In this document: in pieces, positions 18,607-27,697 of the stretch
How the letters are laid out: the number at the start of each line of letters is the position of its first letter
Numbering within the stretch: the stretch's first letter is position 1
Assembly (NCBI GenBank): GCA_012512855.1
Contig: JAAZDK010000158.1
Coordinates: 1 to 52,287 of the forward strand
Reading direction: 5' to 3'
DNA length: 52,287 nt
Source of the DNA: Clostridiales bacterium
GTDB lineage: Bacteria; Bacillota; Clostridia; Lachnospirales; Lachnospiraceae
Program-made: the position numbers and the translations under genes
Notes under the pieces: generated by a model
The model's database searches: none
Told to the model about the DNA's origin: nothing
Seen by the model: only the letters and a program-made list of their open reading frames with translations

Positions 18607-19866
18607 ATGGTTGCAGAATTAATCAGTGTGGGAACAGAGCTGCTGCTGGGCAACATAGTCAATACCAATGCTTGCTTTTTGTCCCGCAAATGCGCTGAGC
18701 TGGGATATACCTTATATCATGAAAGCACTGTAGGTGATAATGAGGCCAGATTATGTGAGGCTATAAATACAGCTCTGACCAGGGCGGATGTTATCATCCT
18801 GACGGGAGGTCTTGGCCCGACCAGCGATGATATAACCAAGGAGGCTGTCGCCAAGGTTCTTAACAGACAGCTGGTGATGGATGAGGAATCCAGAAGAAAA
18901 ATCGAGGAATATTTCAAATTCCGTTATCATAATAATCCCAAGCATACCGTCAGTGAAAACAACTGGAAGCAGGCTCTTAAGATTGAAGGTTGCATAGTAG
19001 TAAATAATAATAACGGAACTGCACCAGGCTATATTGTTGAGCATAATTCCAGGATTATAATTCTGCTGCCCGGACCTCCTTCAGAAATGGTTCCCATGTT
19101 TGAAGAATCCATTATGCCATATCTGCAGAAAAAGCAAAACAAGGTTATCCATTCTGCGATGGTTAAAATATGCGGAATAGGAGAAAGCAGGGCTGAAACG
19201 GATATAATGGATCTTATTGAAGGCCAGACCAATCCCACCATCGCCCCGTATGCCAAGAGTGGAGAGGTGCATTTCAGTATTACCGCCTCCGCCGACAACG
19301 AAGAAGAAGCAAAAAAACTGATAACACCTGTAGTGGATGAGCTGGTAAAAAGGTTTGGAAATAATATATACGCAATTGGTGAGGAAGAAAGCCTTGAATC
19401 TGTTCTGGTAAAGCTGCTGAAGCAGTACAGGCTGACTCTTGCTACTGCTGAATCCTGTACAGGAGGGCTGTTGGCAGGCCGTCTTGTTAATGTCAGCGGA
19501 GTATCGGAGGTCTTTGGCGAGGGCTTTATAACCTATTCCAATGAAGCTAAGATAAAATACCTGAATGTTAAAGAGGAAACCCTAAAGCAATATGGTGCCG
19601 TCAGCTCACAAACAGCATCCGAGATGGTTGCAGGAGCGGCAAAGGCGGCCTCAGTAAATGCAGCGCTGGCTATTACAGGAATAGCAGGGCCTGATGGCGG
19701 AACGGAGCAAAAGCCGGTGGGCTTGGTGTATATTGCAGGCTATTTGAACGGTTCTGTTACCGTAAATGAATATCATCTTAAGGGAAACCGGCAGAATATC
19801 AGAGAGCTGTCGGTAATATATGCAATGGATCTTTTAAGACGAATGATACTGGCTCAGTATGAATAA
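18607..19866 (+). CDS. cinA: CinA: nicotinamide-nucleotide amidase / competence-damage protein
   Basis: Two-domain protein: N-terminal molybdopterin-binding-like COG1058 domain (ISVGTELLLGNIVNTN, TGGLGPTSDD) and C-terminal CinA amidase domain (ATAESCTGGLL, GIAGPDGGT). 419 residues, the normal length. It deamidates NMN in pyridine nucleotide salvage and is often encoded near recA in Firmicutes, as it is here, although about 15 kb away. ATG 18607 gives the family N-terminus; the frame is open to 18517 but that part is atypical. Confidence 0.94.
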   Translation: MVAELISVGTELLLGNIVNTNACFLSRKCAELGYTLYHESTVGDNEARLCEAINTALTRADVIILTGGLGPTSDDITKEAVAKVLNRQLVMDEESRRKIEEYFKFRYHNNPKHTVSENNWKQALKIEGCIVVNNNNGTAPGYIVEHNSRIIILLPGPPSEMVPMFEESIMPYLQKKQNKVIHSAMVKICGIGESRAETDIMDLIEGQTNPTIAPYAKSGEVHFSITASADNEEEAKKLITPVVDELVKRFGNNIYAIGEEESLESVLVKLLKQYRLTLATAESCTGGLLAGRLVNVSGVSEVFGEGFITYSNEAKIKYLNVKEETLKQYGAVSSQTASEMVAGAAKAASVNAALAITGIAGPDGGTEQKPVGLVYIAGYLNGSVTVNEYHLKGNRQNIRELSVIYAMDLLRRMILAQYE

Positions 19867-20001
19867 TCTGAAAACTAAGGCATAAGATATTCTTTTTATA
19901 GCAAAAACTTTCATAATAACATAAGATTGACACATTATTATCCTATGTTGTAATTGTTAAATCAAGCTGGTAATGTTTTTTTAGTTATTATGGAGGTTGT
20001 T

Positions 20002-20703
20002 ATGAAAGCTATTATAAAAAGAATTATATTGCTTATAACGGTAACCGGTATACTCACCTTGACCGGATGCGATAAAGTAAAAATTGGTTTTTTTGACGCC
20101 TCTGACGAAAATACTGGCTCTGTCAGTATATCAGAGAACGCTGAGATAAATAATGAAGAAAAAGATGATGATAAGGCTAAGGAGGCTTCTGGCGGCAAAA
20201 AGGATGCTTCTGCTAAGGATAATAGCAAAAATAATGATGAGGGAAAAAAAGATCAGACCTTAGCTTTTGATACTAAAAAAGAAGACAGCAAATCGTCATC
20301 TCCGACGCCGATTCAGCCTAATCCAACTATAGATTTGCAGATATATACGGTCAATGGAGCAACGGCTGAAATAGAGCCTGTGACTGCATTAATTCCTCAG
20401 GATGCCAGGATAACAGCTGAACTGATAGTTAATACAGTTGTAGAATCCCTGGCCGACCAGTCAATTATAGTACAGATTGACAGTGTTACAACAGAAAATG
20501 ATAAAGTTATCGTAAGCTTTAAGAAGGATAAAGCGCCTTATTCGGATATGGGTTCGGGTTATGAAGCTGCCATTCTTGATGCGATTGCCCAAAGCCTGAT
20601 TGATAATCTTAAGGAATATAAGAAGGTTATTTACAGAGTAGAAAATAAGCCTTATGTAAGCGGTGCCTTTGAATATGGAATTGACGAGCCTCATTTGGAA
20701 TAA
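20002..20703 (+). CDS. GerMN-domain lipoprotein
   Basis: 233 residues. A signal peptide with lipobox LTGC (Cys23) predicts a lipid-anchored extracellular protein. A Lys/Asp/Ser-rich linker (about 30-105) is followed by a GerMN-type domain (about 110-225), recognisable from the pattern IPQDARITAELIVNTVVESL and the later YKKVIYRVENKPY. This domain is known from the sporulation/germination protein GerM and from other lipoproteins; its ligand is not established. TGGAGG precedes ATG 20002, so the frame upstream to 19954 is not used. It stands alone between cinA and the flavoprotein gene. Confidence 0.82.
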   Translation: MKAIIKRIILLITVTGILTLTGCDKVKIGFFDASDENTGSVSISENAEINNEEKDDDKAKEASGGKKDASAKDNSKNNDEGKKDQTLAFDTKKEDSKSSSPTPIQPNPTIDLQIYTVNGATAEIEPVTALIPQDARITAELIVNTVVESLADQSIIVQIDSVTTENDKVIVSFKKDKAPYSDMGSGYEAAILDAIAQSLIDNLKEYKKVIYRVENKPYVSGAFEYGIDEPHLE

Positions 20704-20737
20704 ATTAAGATTATCAATACTATAGAGAGCTACTCAC

Positions 20738-20776
20738 AGGTAATTGCGATACTTTGCAGGTATTCGTCAATTACCT
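20738..20776 (+). terminator. Hairpin after the GerMN lipoprotein
   Basis: AGGTAATTG pairs with CAATTACCT, with an inner CGATAC/GTATTCG pairing; followed by TTTAATTATATT. The stem is strong, the T-run modest. Confidence 0.65.
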
Positions 20777-20945
20777 TTAATTATATTGATTAGATCTGCT
20801 GATAATATCCTATATGAAAATAATAAGTTAAAGTCAGGATGCAGTATTTACATCCAGCCGGGCATTGCTTTATTATAATAAATAGCAAATTACTTTCAAA
20901 TTATCTTACGTTAATTTACTTGTGACAGAAAGAGGATAAAGCTTT

Positions 20946-22181
20946 ATGAGCAAGGTTTTAGTGGTGGGGGGCGGAGCGGCAGGAATGATGGCGGCAATTG
21001 CAGCCGCCAGAAATGGTCATTATGTTTGCTTGCTGGAGAAGAATGAAAAGCTGGGAAAAAAGCTTTATATTACCGGAAAGGGCAGATGCAATCTTACCAA
21101 TGCCTGTGATCGGAATACATTCTTTTCTCAGGTGGTAAGCAACCCCAAGTTTTTATATAAGGCCTTCAGCACTTTTGACAATATGGCGGTCATGGACTTT
21201 TTCGAAGAGCTGGGTCTCCCCTTAAAAACCGAAAGGGGAATGAGGGTTTTTCCTGCATCGGACAAATCCTCAGATGTAATAGCTGCCCTGAGGCGTGAAC
21301 TGGAGCGAAGAGGAGTAGAGATCAGATATAATAGTACGGTATCTGAAATAATAATAAAGGATAATGCCTTTTTTGGTCTGAGGATAAAAGGCATGACAGA
21401 TATCCTGAGAGGTGATGCCGTAATTATTGCCACCGGAGGCCTGTCATATCCCTTAACCGGTTCAAACGGTGACGGCCTGAACTTTGCCAGAGCCATGGGG
21501 CACACCATAACAGATTTGCATCCATCCCTGGTTCCGCTTCATACGAAGGAGGATTTTGTAAAGGATTTAATGGGGCTGTCCCTGAAAAATATAAAAATTA
21601 CAGTTTTTGCAGGCAATAAAATAATATATAATGATTTTGGAGAAATGCTCTTTACCCATTTTGGAGTAAGCGGTCCGGTTATACTGAGTGCCAGCAGCTA
21701 TATTATACCCTATCTTAATAAACAGGAGCCAATAATTCTTTCGATTGACTTAAAGCCGGCCCTGACCCTTGAGCAGCTTGATGCAAGAATTCTGAGAGAC
21801 TTTGAGGAATTTAAAAACAAGCAGTTTAAGAATTCTCTGGACCATCTATTGCCAAATAAGATGATTGATGTTATCATTCGACTTAGCGGTATAGACCCCT
21901 GTAAAAAGGTCAATTCCATAACCAGACAGGAGCGCAAAAAGCTGCTTGAGCTGTTGAAAAATTTTTCACTTGAAATAAGCGGACTTAGCGACTACAGCCA
22001 GGCTGTTATAACCAGGGGAGGCGTAAGCATAAAGGAAGTCAATCCCTCCACAATGGAATCAAAGCTGGTCAGGGGTGTATATTTTGCCGGAGAGGTTCTG
22101 GATCTTGATGCCCTGACAGGAGGCTTCAACCTGCAGATAGCCTGGTCAACCGGTTATCAGGCGGGTATTTCGGTAGATTAA
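20946..22181 (+). CDS. NAD(P)/FAD-dependent oxidoreductase, HI0933/BaiN family
   Basis: Flavoprotein of 411 residues. FAD-binding GGGAAGMMAAIAAARNG at the N-terminus, the family motif GKGRCNLTN, ATGGLSYPLTGSNGDG, and the C-terminal GEVLDLDALTGGFNLQIA. Members include E. coli YhiN and clostridial BaiN, but the physiological reaction is unclear for most, so no substrate is assigned. AGAGGATAAA precedes ATG. cmk follows after 100 bases, a frequent clostridial arrangement. Confidence 0.9.
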   Translation: MSKVLVVGGGAAGMMAAIAAARNGHYVCLLEKNEKLGKKLYITGKGRCNLTNACDRNTFFSQVVSNPKFLYKAFSTFDNMAVMDFFEELGLPLKTERGMRVFPASDKSSDVIAALRRELERRGVEIRYNSTVSEIIIKDNAFFGLRIKGMTDILRGDAVIIATGGLSYPLTGSNGDGLNFARAMGHTITDLHPSLVPLHTKEDFVKDLMGLSLKNIKITVFAGNKIIYNDFGEMLFTHFGVSGPVILSASSYIIPYLNKQEPIILSIDLKPALTLEQLDARILRDFEEFKNKQFKNSLDHLLPNKMIDVIIRLSGIDPCKKVNSITRQERKKLLELLKNFSLEISGLSDYSQAVITRGGVSIKEVNPSTMESKLVRGVYFAGEVLDLDALTGGFNLQIAWSTGYQAGISVD

Positions 22182-22281
22182 AGTGAATATAAAAACCGGA
22201 TTTATCCGTCATCTGTTATTTATTATATTAGCTATTTCTAAAAAGCATTTATAATTTTTTAGGAAAGGGACGGTTCAGTAA

Positions 22282-22956
22282 ATGTCTTATTTCAGCATAG
22301 CAATCGACGGACCTGCAGGTGCGGGAAAAAGCACCATAGCGAAGCAGATTGCCAGGAGGCTTGGATTTATATATGTTGACACCGGCGCAATGTATCGGGC
22401 AATGGCTCTTTATTTCTTACGCAGGCAGATAGATGCCAGTGATAACGAAAATATCGAAAAGCATTGTGATGGGATCAATATTACGATTGAATATATGGAT
22501 GGAGAACAGATAGTGCTGCTGAACGGGGAAAATGTCAACGGCCTTATCCGCACCGAAGAAGTAGGCAATATGGCAAGCGCCGTTTCGGTTAACAAAACAG
22601 TAAGACTTAAGCTGGTGGAGCTTCAAAGGCAGCTGGCAAGAAAGAATAATGTAATAATGGATGGAAGAGATATCGGAACCTATGTGCTGCCGGATGCAGA
22701 TTTAAAGATTTATCTTACCGCCAGCAGTAAGGTACGGGCTATGAGACGGTATAAGGAGCTGAAGGAAAAGGGTATAGAGGCCGATATTACAATTATAGAG
22801 CAGGATATCATTGAACGTGACAGGCGGGATATGAACAGGGAATTTGCTCCCTTGCGTCAGGCGGAGGATGCAATTTATCTGGACAGCTCGGATATGGCCA
22901 TAGATGAGGTTGTTGATTATATTATTGGGCTTTATAATAATAAAAAGGATAACTGA
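22282..22956 (+). CDS. cmk: Cytidylate kinase
   Basis: Phosphorylates CMP and dCMP. 224 residues. P-loop GPAGAGKST at 10-18, VDTGAMYRA, MDGRDIGTYVLP and the RDRRDMNRE lid region are all present. AAAGGGACGG lies before ATG. The cmk-ispH-rpsA order is common in Clostridia. Confidence 0.96.
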   Translation: MSYFSIAIDGPAGAGKSTIAKQIARRLGFIYVDTGAMYRAMALYFLRRQIDASDNENIEKHCDGINITIEYMDGEQIVLLNGENVNGLIRTEEVGNMASAVSVNKTVRLKLVELQRQLARKNNVIMDGRDIGTYVLPDADLKIYLTASSKVRAMRRYKELKEKGIEADITIIEQDIIERDRRDMNREFAPLRQAEDAIYLDSSDMAIDEVVDYIIGLYNNKKDN

Positions 22957-23057
22957 TTTATTTTATCAATTTAAATTATGCCACAGCTTTGATTGTGAAT
23001 TTTCTATATTCTTTAAGTTATTGAATATTCAAATATAATATAAAGAGGGTTTTAGCT

Positions 23058-25001
23058 TTGAAAATAACAATAGCCAAAAGCGCAGGCTTCTGCTTTGGTG
23101 TTAAGAGGGCCGTTGATACGGTTTATAAGGAAATAGAAGCAGGAAAAAATGTTTACACCTACGGACCGATAATTCATAATAATGAAGTGGTGTCCGATTT
23201 AGCTGACAAGGGTGTGCTTGTTGTCAATTCCCTTGAAGAATTAAATACTTTGCCTGAGGGAACAATAATCATACGTTCCCATGGAGTTTCAAAAAATATT
23301 TTAGATGAGCTTTCGGCTTTAGGACACAAAATTGTAGATGCTACCTGTCCATATGTGAAAAAAATTCATAAGGCGGTAATGGAAAACAGCAGTGCGGGAC
23401 AACATATCATAATAATAGGCAACAGCAAACACCCTGAGGTTGAAGGTATTGTAGGCTGGTGTGTCGGCCCGGCCGGCTGCAGCATAATTGAGAGTGAAGA
23501 GGATGCCCGAAAGCTTGATTTGCCTGTAAATACAAGGCTTTGCATAGTTGCCCAGACGACATATAATTACAAGAAATTTCAAGAATTAGTTGAAATTATA
23601 GAAAAAAAGGGTTATGATATATTTGTTTTAAACACAATTTGCAAGGCCACAGAAGAAAGACAATTGGAAGCATATGAACTGGCAAGAAAGTCGGATGCGA
23701 TGATTGTAATAGGTGGAAGCGATAGCTCAAATACCGGAAAGCTATATGAAATCTGCAAAAATGAATGTGAAAATACTTACTATATACAAACAGTCGATGA
23801 CTTGGATTTAATGAAAATTAAATCTTATCATAATGTAGGTATTACAGCAGGGGCTTCGACCCCAAACAATATTATCAAGGAGGTCTATACCGCAATGAGC
23901 GAAAAAAGCTTTGAGCAATTATTAGAAGAAGAAAAGGTGATTGAAATAAACAACGGTGACGTTGTGGAAGGAACTGTTTTGCTTGTAAAAGAAGATGAAG
24001 TCATCTTGGATATAGGTTACAAGTCGGAAGGTGTTATCACCAGGAATGAGTTTACCAATACACCTAATGCCGATTTAAGGACCATGGTAAAGGTTGGCGA
24101 TGTCATTCAGGCAAAGGTTCTTAAGGCAAATGACGGAGAGGGTCAGGTTGCTTTAACCTATAAGAGGCTTGCTGCAGAAAGAATCAACAAAAAGCTTGAA
24201 GAAGCTTTTAAGAACCATGAGATTTTATCCGGCAAGGTAGCTGCTGTACTTAATGGCGGACTTAGTGTGCTTATAGATGAAGCAAAGGTATTCATTCCTG
24301 CAAGTCTTGTTTCAGATACCTATGAAAGGGATCTTGGCAAGTACCAGGGAGAGACAATTGAATTTGTAATTACTGAGTTCAATCCTAAAAAGAGAAGGAT
24401 TATTGGTGACCGTAAGCAGCTTATAGTTGCTAAGAAGGAAGCTATGAAGAAGGAGCTGATGGAGAAGATCCAGGTTGGCATGACTATAGAGGGCACCGTT
24501 AAGAATATTACCGATTTTGGTGTATTTATCGATCTGGGCGGCGCTGACGGTCTGCTTCATATTTCCGAAATGTCATGGGGCAGGGTGGAAAATCCCAAGA
24601 AGCTGTTCAAGGTAGGAGACAAAGTAAAATCCTTTATTAAGGATATACAGGGCGATAAAATTGCTCTCAGCATGAAGTTTGAGGAGACAAATCCCTGGAA
24701 CAATGCCGATGCCAAATATGCTGTTGGCAATATCGTAACGGGTAAGGTTGCCCGTATGACTGATTTCGGTGCATTTATCGAGCTGGAGCCCGGTATTGAT
24801 GCCCTTCTGCATGTTTCCCAGATTTCAAGGGAGCATGTTGACAAGCCTGCTGATGTCCTGAAAATTGGTCAGGAAATTACAGCCAAGGTTGTTGAATTAA
24901 ACAAGGAAGAGAAAAAGATCAGCTTAAGCATTAAGGCAATGACAGCCCCAGAACCGGTCCAGGAAGAGAAGGCTGAGGAAACAGAAGCAACTAATGAATA
25001 A
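23058..25001 (+). CDS. ispH: IspH (HMBPP reductase)-ribosomal protein S1 fusion
   Basis: One 647-residue chain. Residues 1 to about 285 are 4-hydroxy-3-methylbut-2-enyl diphosphate reductase, the last step of the non-mevalonate isoprenoid pathway, with Fe-S cysteines C12 (GFCFGV), C97 (DATCPYV) and C195 (NTICKAT). From about 300 there are four S1 RNA-binding repeats, the last two the most typical (VKNITDFGVFIDLGGADG; VARMTDFGAFIEL). The junction is continuous with no stop or frameshift. This fusion is known in Clostridia. The start is TTG 23058 (GAGGG upstream at 23044-23048), giving MKITIAKSAGFCFGV. Confidence 0.95.
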   Translation: MKITIAKSAGFCFGVKRAVDTVYKEIEAGKNVYTYGPIIHNNEVVSDLADKGVLVVNSLEELNTLPEGTIIIRSHGVSKNILDELSALGHKIVDATCPYVKKIHKAVMENSSAGQHIIIIGNSKHPEVEGIVGWCVGPAGCSIIESEEDARKLDLPVNTRLCIVAQTTYNYKKFQELVEIIEKKGYDIFVLNTICKATEERQLEAYELARKSDAMIVIGGSDSSNTGKLYEICKNECENTYYIQTVDDLDLMKIKSYHNVGITAGASTPNNIIKEVYTAMSEKSFEQLLEEEKVIEINNGDVVEGTVLLVKEDEVILDIGYKSEGVITRNEFTNTPNADLRTMVKVGDVIQAKVLKANDGEGQVALTYKRLAAERINKKLEEAFKNHEILSGKVAAVLNGGLSVLIDEAKVFIPASLVSDTYERDLGKYQGETIEFVITEFNPKKRRIIGDRKQLIVAKKEAMKKELMEKIQVGMTIEGTVKNITDFGVFIDLGGADGLLHISEMSWGRVENPKKLFKVGDKVKSFIKDIQGDKIALSMKFEETNPWNNADAKYAVGNIVTGKVARMTDFGAFIELEPGIDALLHVSQISREHVDKPADVLKIGQEITAKVVELNKEEKKISLSIKAMTAPEPVQEEKAEETEATNE

Positions 25002-25046
25002 CTAAAACAACTTAAGCAAAAATACAGATGATAAGGGAGATTGGCT

Positions 25047-25826
25047 GTGCTAGGCAGTTATGAAAGCTTCAAGGAAGCCGTTTTCAGTTTAACCGGAATA
25101 GATCTGAATTCCTATAAGGAACGACAGATGAAGCGACGTATCGAAGCTTTGATTACAAAAAATGGAATTGCTTCGTATGCAGATTATGCATTTTTATTGA
25201 AGCATAACAAGAGCATGCTGGATGAGTTTGTGAATTATATTACCATCAATGTCTCTGAATTTTATCGTAATCCTGAGCAGTGGCATGTTCTTGAGAGAGA
25301 GGTTATTCCATATCTTATAGATCGCTTTGGCAAGGATTTGAAGATTTGGAGTGCGGCCTGCTCGACAGGTGATGAACCTTATTCATTGGTAATGCTTTTG
25401 TCTAAGTTTCTTCCTCTGAACAGAATTAAGATAATAGCTACCGATATAGACAAAAATGTGCTGCATAAGGCTGAATTGGGAATATATAACGTCAAAAGCC
25501 TTAAGGATCTTCCACAGGAATTTGTCGATAAGTATTTTATTAAGCTGAATGATAAGTCATATCAGATAACTCCGGCAGTAAAGGAATGTGTAAGCTTCAG
25601 GCAGCATGATCTGTTGAAGGATATATATCCGGACAATTGTGATTTGATTGTATGTCGAAATGTATTGATTTATTTTACAGATGAAGCAAAGAGCAAGGTA
25701 TATTCGAAATTCCATAGTGCATTGAAGAAGGATGGGCTATTGTTTGTCGGAAGTACAGAGCAAATAATGCAGGCAGCTCAAATTGGATATGTCGGATTTA
25801 AACCCTTCTTTTACAGAAAAGCATGA
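25047..25826 (+). CDS. cheR: CheR-type protein-glutamate methyltransferase
   Basis: 259 residues. N-terminal helical CheR domain (ERQMKRRIEALI), then a SAM-dependent methyltransferase domain with WSAACSTGDEPYSLVML and DLIVCRNVLIYF. The family methylates glutamates of chemoreceptors. No other chemotaxis gene is in the window, so its partner is unknown. GTG 25047 is chosen for spacing to AAGGGAGA at 25033-25040; TTG 25041 is too close. A long hairpin follows the stop. Confidence 0.9.
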   Translation: MLGSYESFKEAVFSLTGIDLNSYKERQMKRRIEALITKNGIASYADYAFLLKHNKSMLDEFVNYITINVSEFYRNPEQWHVLEREVIPYLIDRFGKDLKIWSAACSTGDEPYSLVMLLSKFLPLNRIKIIATDIDKNVLHKAELGIYNVKSLKDLPQEFVDKYFIKLNDKSYQITPAVKECVSFRQHDLLKDIYPDNCDLIVCRNVLIYFTDEAKSKVYSKFHSALKKDGLLFVGSTEQIMQAAQIGYVGFKPFFYRKA

Positions 25827-26131
25827 CCTTAGGGAACTGTTGTATAATTCAAAACGGACATATAGGGTATTTCCATCAGCAATTGATGTAAATTTCGTCT
25901 ATTGTCGTTTGATAATTCAACAGTTCCTTTTGTCCGAAGATAGGCAGATCCTGTCTTGAATATAAAGTAATGCACTTTCATGGACGGATTTGAATTAAGC
26001 TAATCTGTCAATTATTGAACTATGGGACAGAAAAAATATGGTTGATTTTTATAATGATATCTTGTATATTGTTCTATATATTTATAGTTACTACCTACGT
26101 AAGCCAGAAAGCATGGAGGATATTACCGTTT
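25827..26131. other. Spacer between cheR and plsX
   Basis: 305 bases. It holds the long imperfect palindrome at 25833-25927; the remainder up to plsX has an open frame with a hydrophobic stretch (from 26015) that I read as accidental because plsX has its own ribosome binding site. Confidence 0.6.
25833..25927. repeat. Long imperfect inverted repeat, terminator-like
   Basis: GGAACTGTTG at 25833-25842 is mirrored perfectly by CAACAGTTCC at 25918-25927; pairing continues inward with interruptions (ATAATTCAAAACG against CGTTTGATAATT, and GACATA against TATTGTC). TTTTG follows. It may act as a cheR terminator or be a small non-autonomous palindromic element. Confidence 0.7.
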
Positions 26132-27145
26132 ATGATTACTGTTGCGGTTGATGCAATGGGAGGAGATAATGCTCCTTCCGAAATAATTAAAGGAGCCCTG
26201 CTGGCAACCCAGGAAAAAAATGATATAAAGGTTGTATTAACAGGTGATGAAAATGTCATAGCCGGAATTTTGTCTGAGTATAATTATGACAAGAACCGAA
26301 TAACTGTTGTTCATGCCCCGGAGGTAATCAGCAATAATGAGGCACCGGTTATGGCCATCAGAAGAAAAAAGGACTCATCGATAGTAGTGGCTTTGAACAT
26401 GGTAAAAAGGGGTGAAGCCGATGCTTTTGTATCTGCCGGAAGTACAGGTGCTGTACTGGCAGGCGGCCAGCTTATAGTAGGTCGTATTAATGGTGTCGAA
26501 AGACCTCCGTTAGCCCCTCTGATACCTACCTTGAAGGGGGTATCCTTGCTGGTGGACTGTGGTGCGAATGTTGATGCAAGACCTTCCCATCTGGTTCAAT
26601 TTGCCCAAATGGGATCCATATATATGGAAAATGTGGTGGGAATCAAAAATCCGCGTGTTGCTATTGTTAATATAGGAGCAGAAGAGGAAAAAGGTAATCA
26701 GCTGGTAAAGGATACATTTCCCCTGCTGAAAAGCTGTCCGGGTATAAACTTTGTGGGCAGCATAGAGGCAAGGGATATTCCTTACGGAGAGGCAGACGTA
26801 TTGGTCTGTGAGGCATTTGTTGGGAATGTTATTTTAAAGCTGTATGAGGGGCTTGGTTCTGCGCTGATATCCAAGATCAAAGGCGGCCTGATGAGCTCAT
26901 TTAAGGCTAAGATTGGTGCCTTGCTTTGCAAGAGTGCTTTGAAGGAAACGCTTAAGGATTTTGATTCCTCAAAATATGGTGGAGCGCCGCTGTTAGGTTT
27001 GAAGGGATTGGTTGTAAAAACCCATGGAAATTCCAAAAGTGTGGAGGTTAAGAATTCCATTATTCAGTGTGTAACATTCACTGAGCAAAAAATAAATGAA
27101 AAAATCCAGAATAATCTTTATCAGAACAATGAAAAAACTATATAA
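26132..27145 (+). CDS. plsX: Phosphate acyltransferase PlsX
   Basis: Converts acyl-ACP to acyl-phosphate for phospholipid synthesis. 337 residues. Family motifs: VAVDAMGGDNAPSEI at the start, SAGSTGAVLAGG, DCGANVDARP, NIGAEEEKGN and CEAFVGNVILK. GGAGGA at 26115-26120 supports ATG 26132. The acpP gene follows 15 bases after the stop, giving the usual plsX-acpP pair. Confidence 0.96.
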   Translation: MITVAVDAMGGDNAPSEIIKGALLATQEKNDIKVVLTGDENVIAGILSEYNYDKNRITVVHAPEVISNNEAPVMAIRRKKDSSIVVALNMVKRGEADAFVSAGSTGAVLAGGQLIVGRINGVERPPLAPLIPTLKGVSLLVDCGANVDARPSHLVQFAQMGSIYMENVVGIKNPRVAIVNIGAEEEKGNQLVKDTFPLLKSCPGINFVGSIEARDIPYGEADVLVCEAFVGNVILKLYEGLGSALISKIKGGLMSSFKAKIGALLCKSALKETLKDFDSSKYGGAPLLGLKGLVVKTHGNSKSVEVKNSIIQCVTFTEQKINEKIQNNLYQNNEKTI

Positions 27146-27160
27146 AGAAGGGTGAATATT

Positions 27161-27394
27161 ATGGAATTTGAAAAACTGCAAAAAATTATAAGTGAAGTAC
27201 TTAACGTCGGAGAAGATGAAATCACAATGGATACTACTTTTGTTGATGATCTTGGTGCTGACTCTCTTGATATTTTCCAAATCATCATGGGTATTGAAGA
27301 GGAATTCGATATCGAGATTGCTAATGAAGATGCTGAGAATATAGTTACTGTAGGAGATGCGGTAGAACAGATCAAAAAGGCTCTTAACTCCTAA
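27161..27394 (+). CDS. acpP: Acyl carrier protein
   Basis: 77-residue acidic protein carrying fatty-acyl chains. The phosphopantetheine attachment motif is LGADSLD with Ser35. AGAAGGGTG precedes ATG 27161. GTG 27152 in the same frame is not needed. The lower codon bias toward A/T and high acidic content are normal for ACP. Confidence 0.97.
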   Translation: MEFEKLQKIISEVLNVGEDEITMDTTFVDDLGADSLDIFQIIMGIEEEFDIEIANEDAENIVTVGDAVEQIKKALNS

Positions 27395-27697
27395 TAAACG
27401 TATATTTTGCTTCCGGTTAATCTGGTAGTTCTTAATGGGTGGTTTTTTTTGTACAAGACCCGCAGGTACGATAATAATGCTATAATATTTATTAAAGCAT
27501 GAAAGCCCTTATGATAAGGTCCACCTTATTAAGGGCTTTTCATATAATGCCTGTATTGCCACAGGAATGAAGCATCCTGCCATTTATAATTAATATGCCG
27601 AATGCGCACCTGCCGGTTATTTGTCGGATCAGCTTAACTTAGGCATCCCAAACTGTTGCTACATAATCCGCTGTATATAGAAAGGCATGGTATTGTT
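27395..27697 (+). other. Spacer between acpP and rnc
   Basis: 303 bases. It contains the terminator at 27502-27540; otherwise I see no gene or recognisable RNA. Confidence 0.7.
27502..27540 (+). terminator. Rho-independent terminator after acpP
   Basis: AAAGCCCTTA at 27502-27511 pairs with TAAGGGCTTT at 27530-27539, extended inward by ATAAGG/CCTTAT; ends in TTTT. Confidence 0.88.

Noticed and set aside
26015-26131. Hydrophobic N-terminal extension of PlsX
   Set aside because: The family N-terminus begins at ATG 26132, which has its own GGAGGA; the extension overlaps that Shine-Dalgarno.
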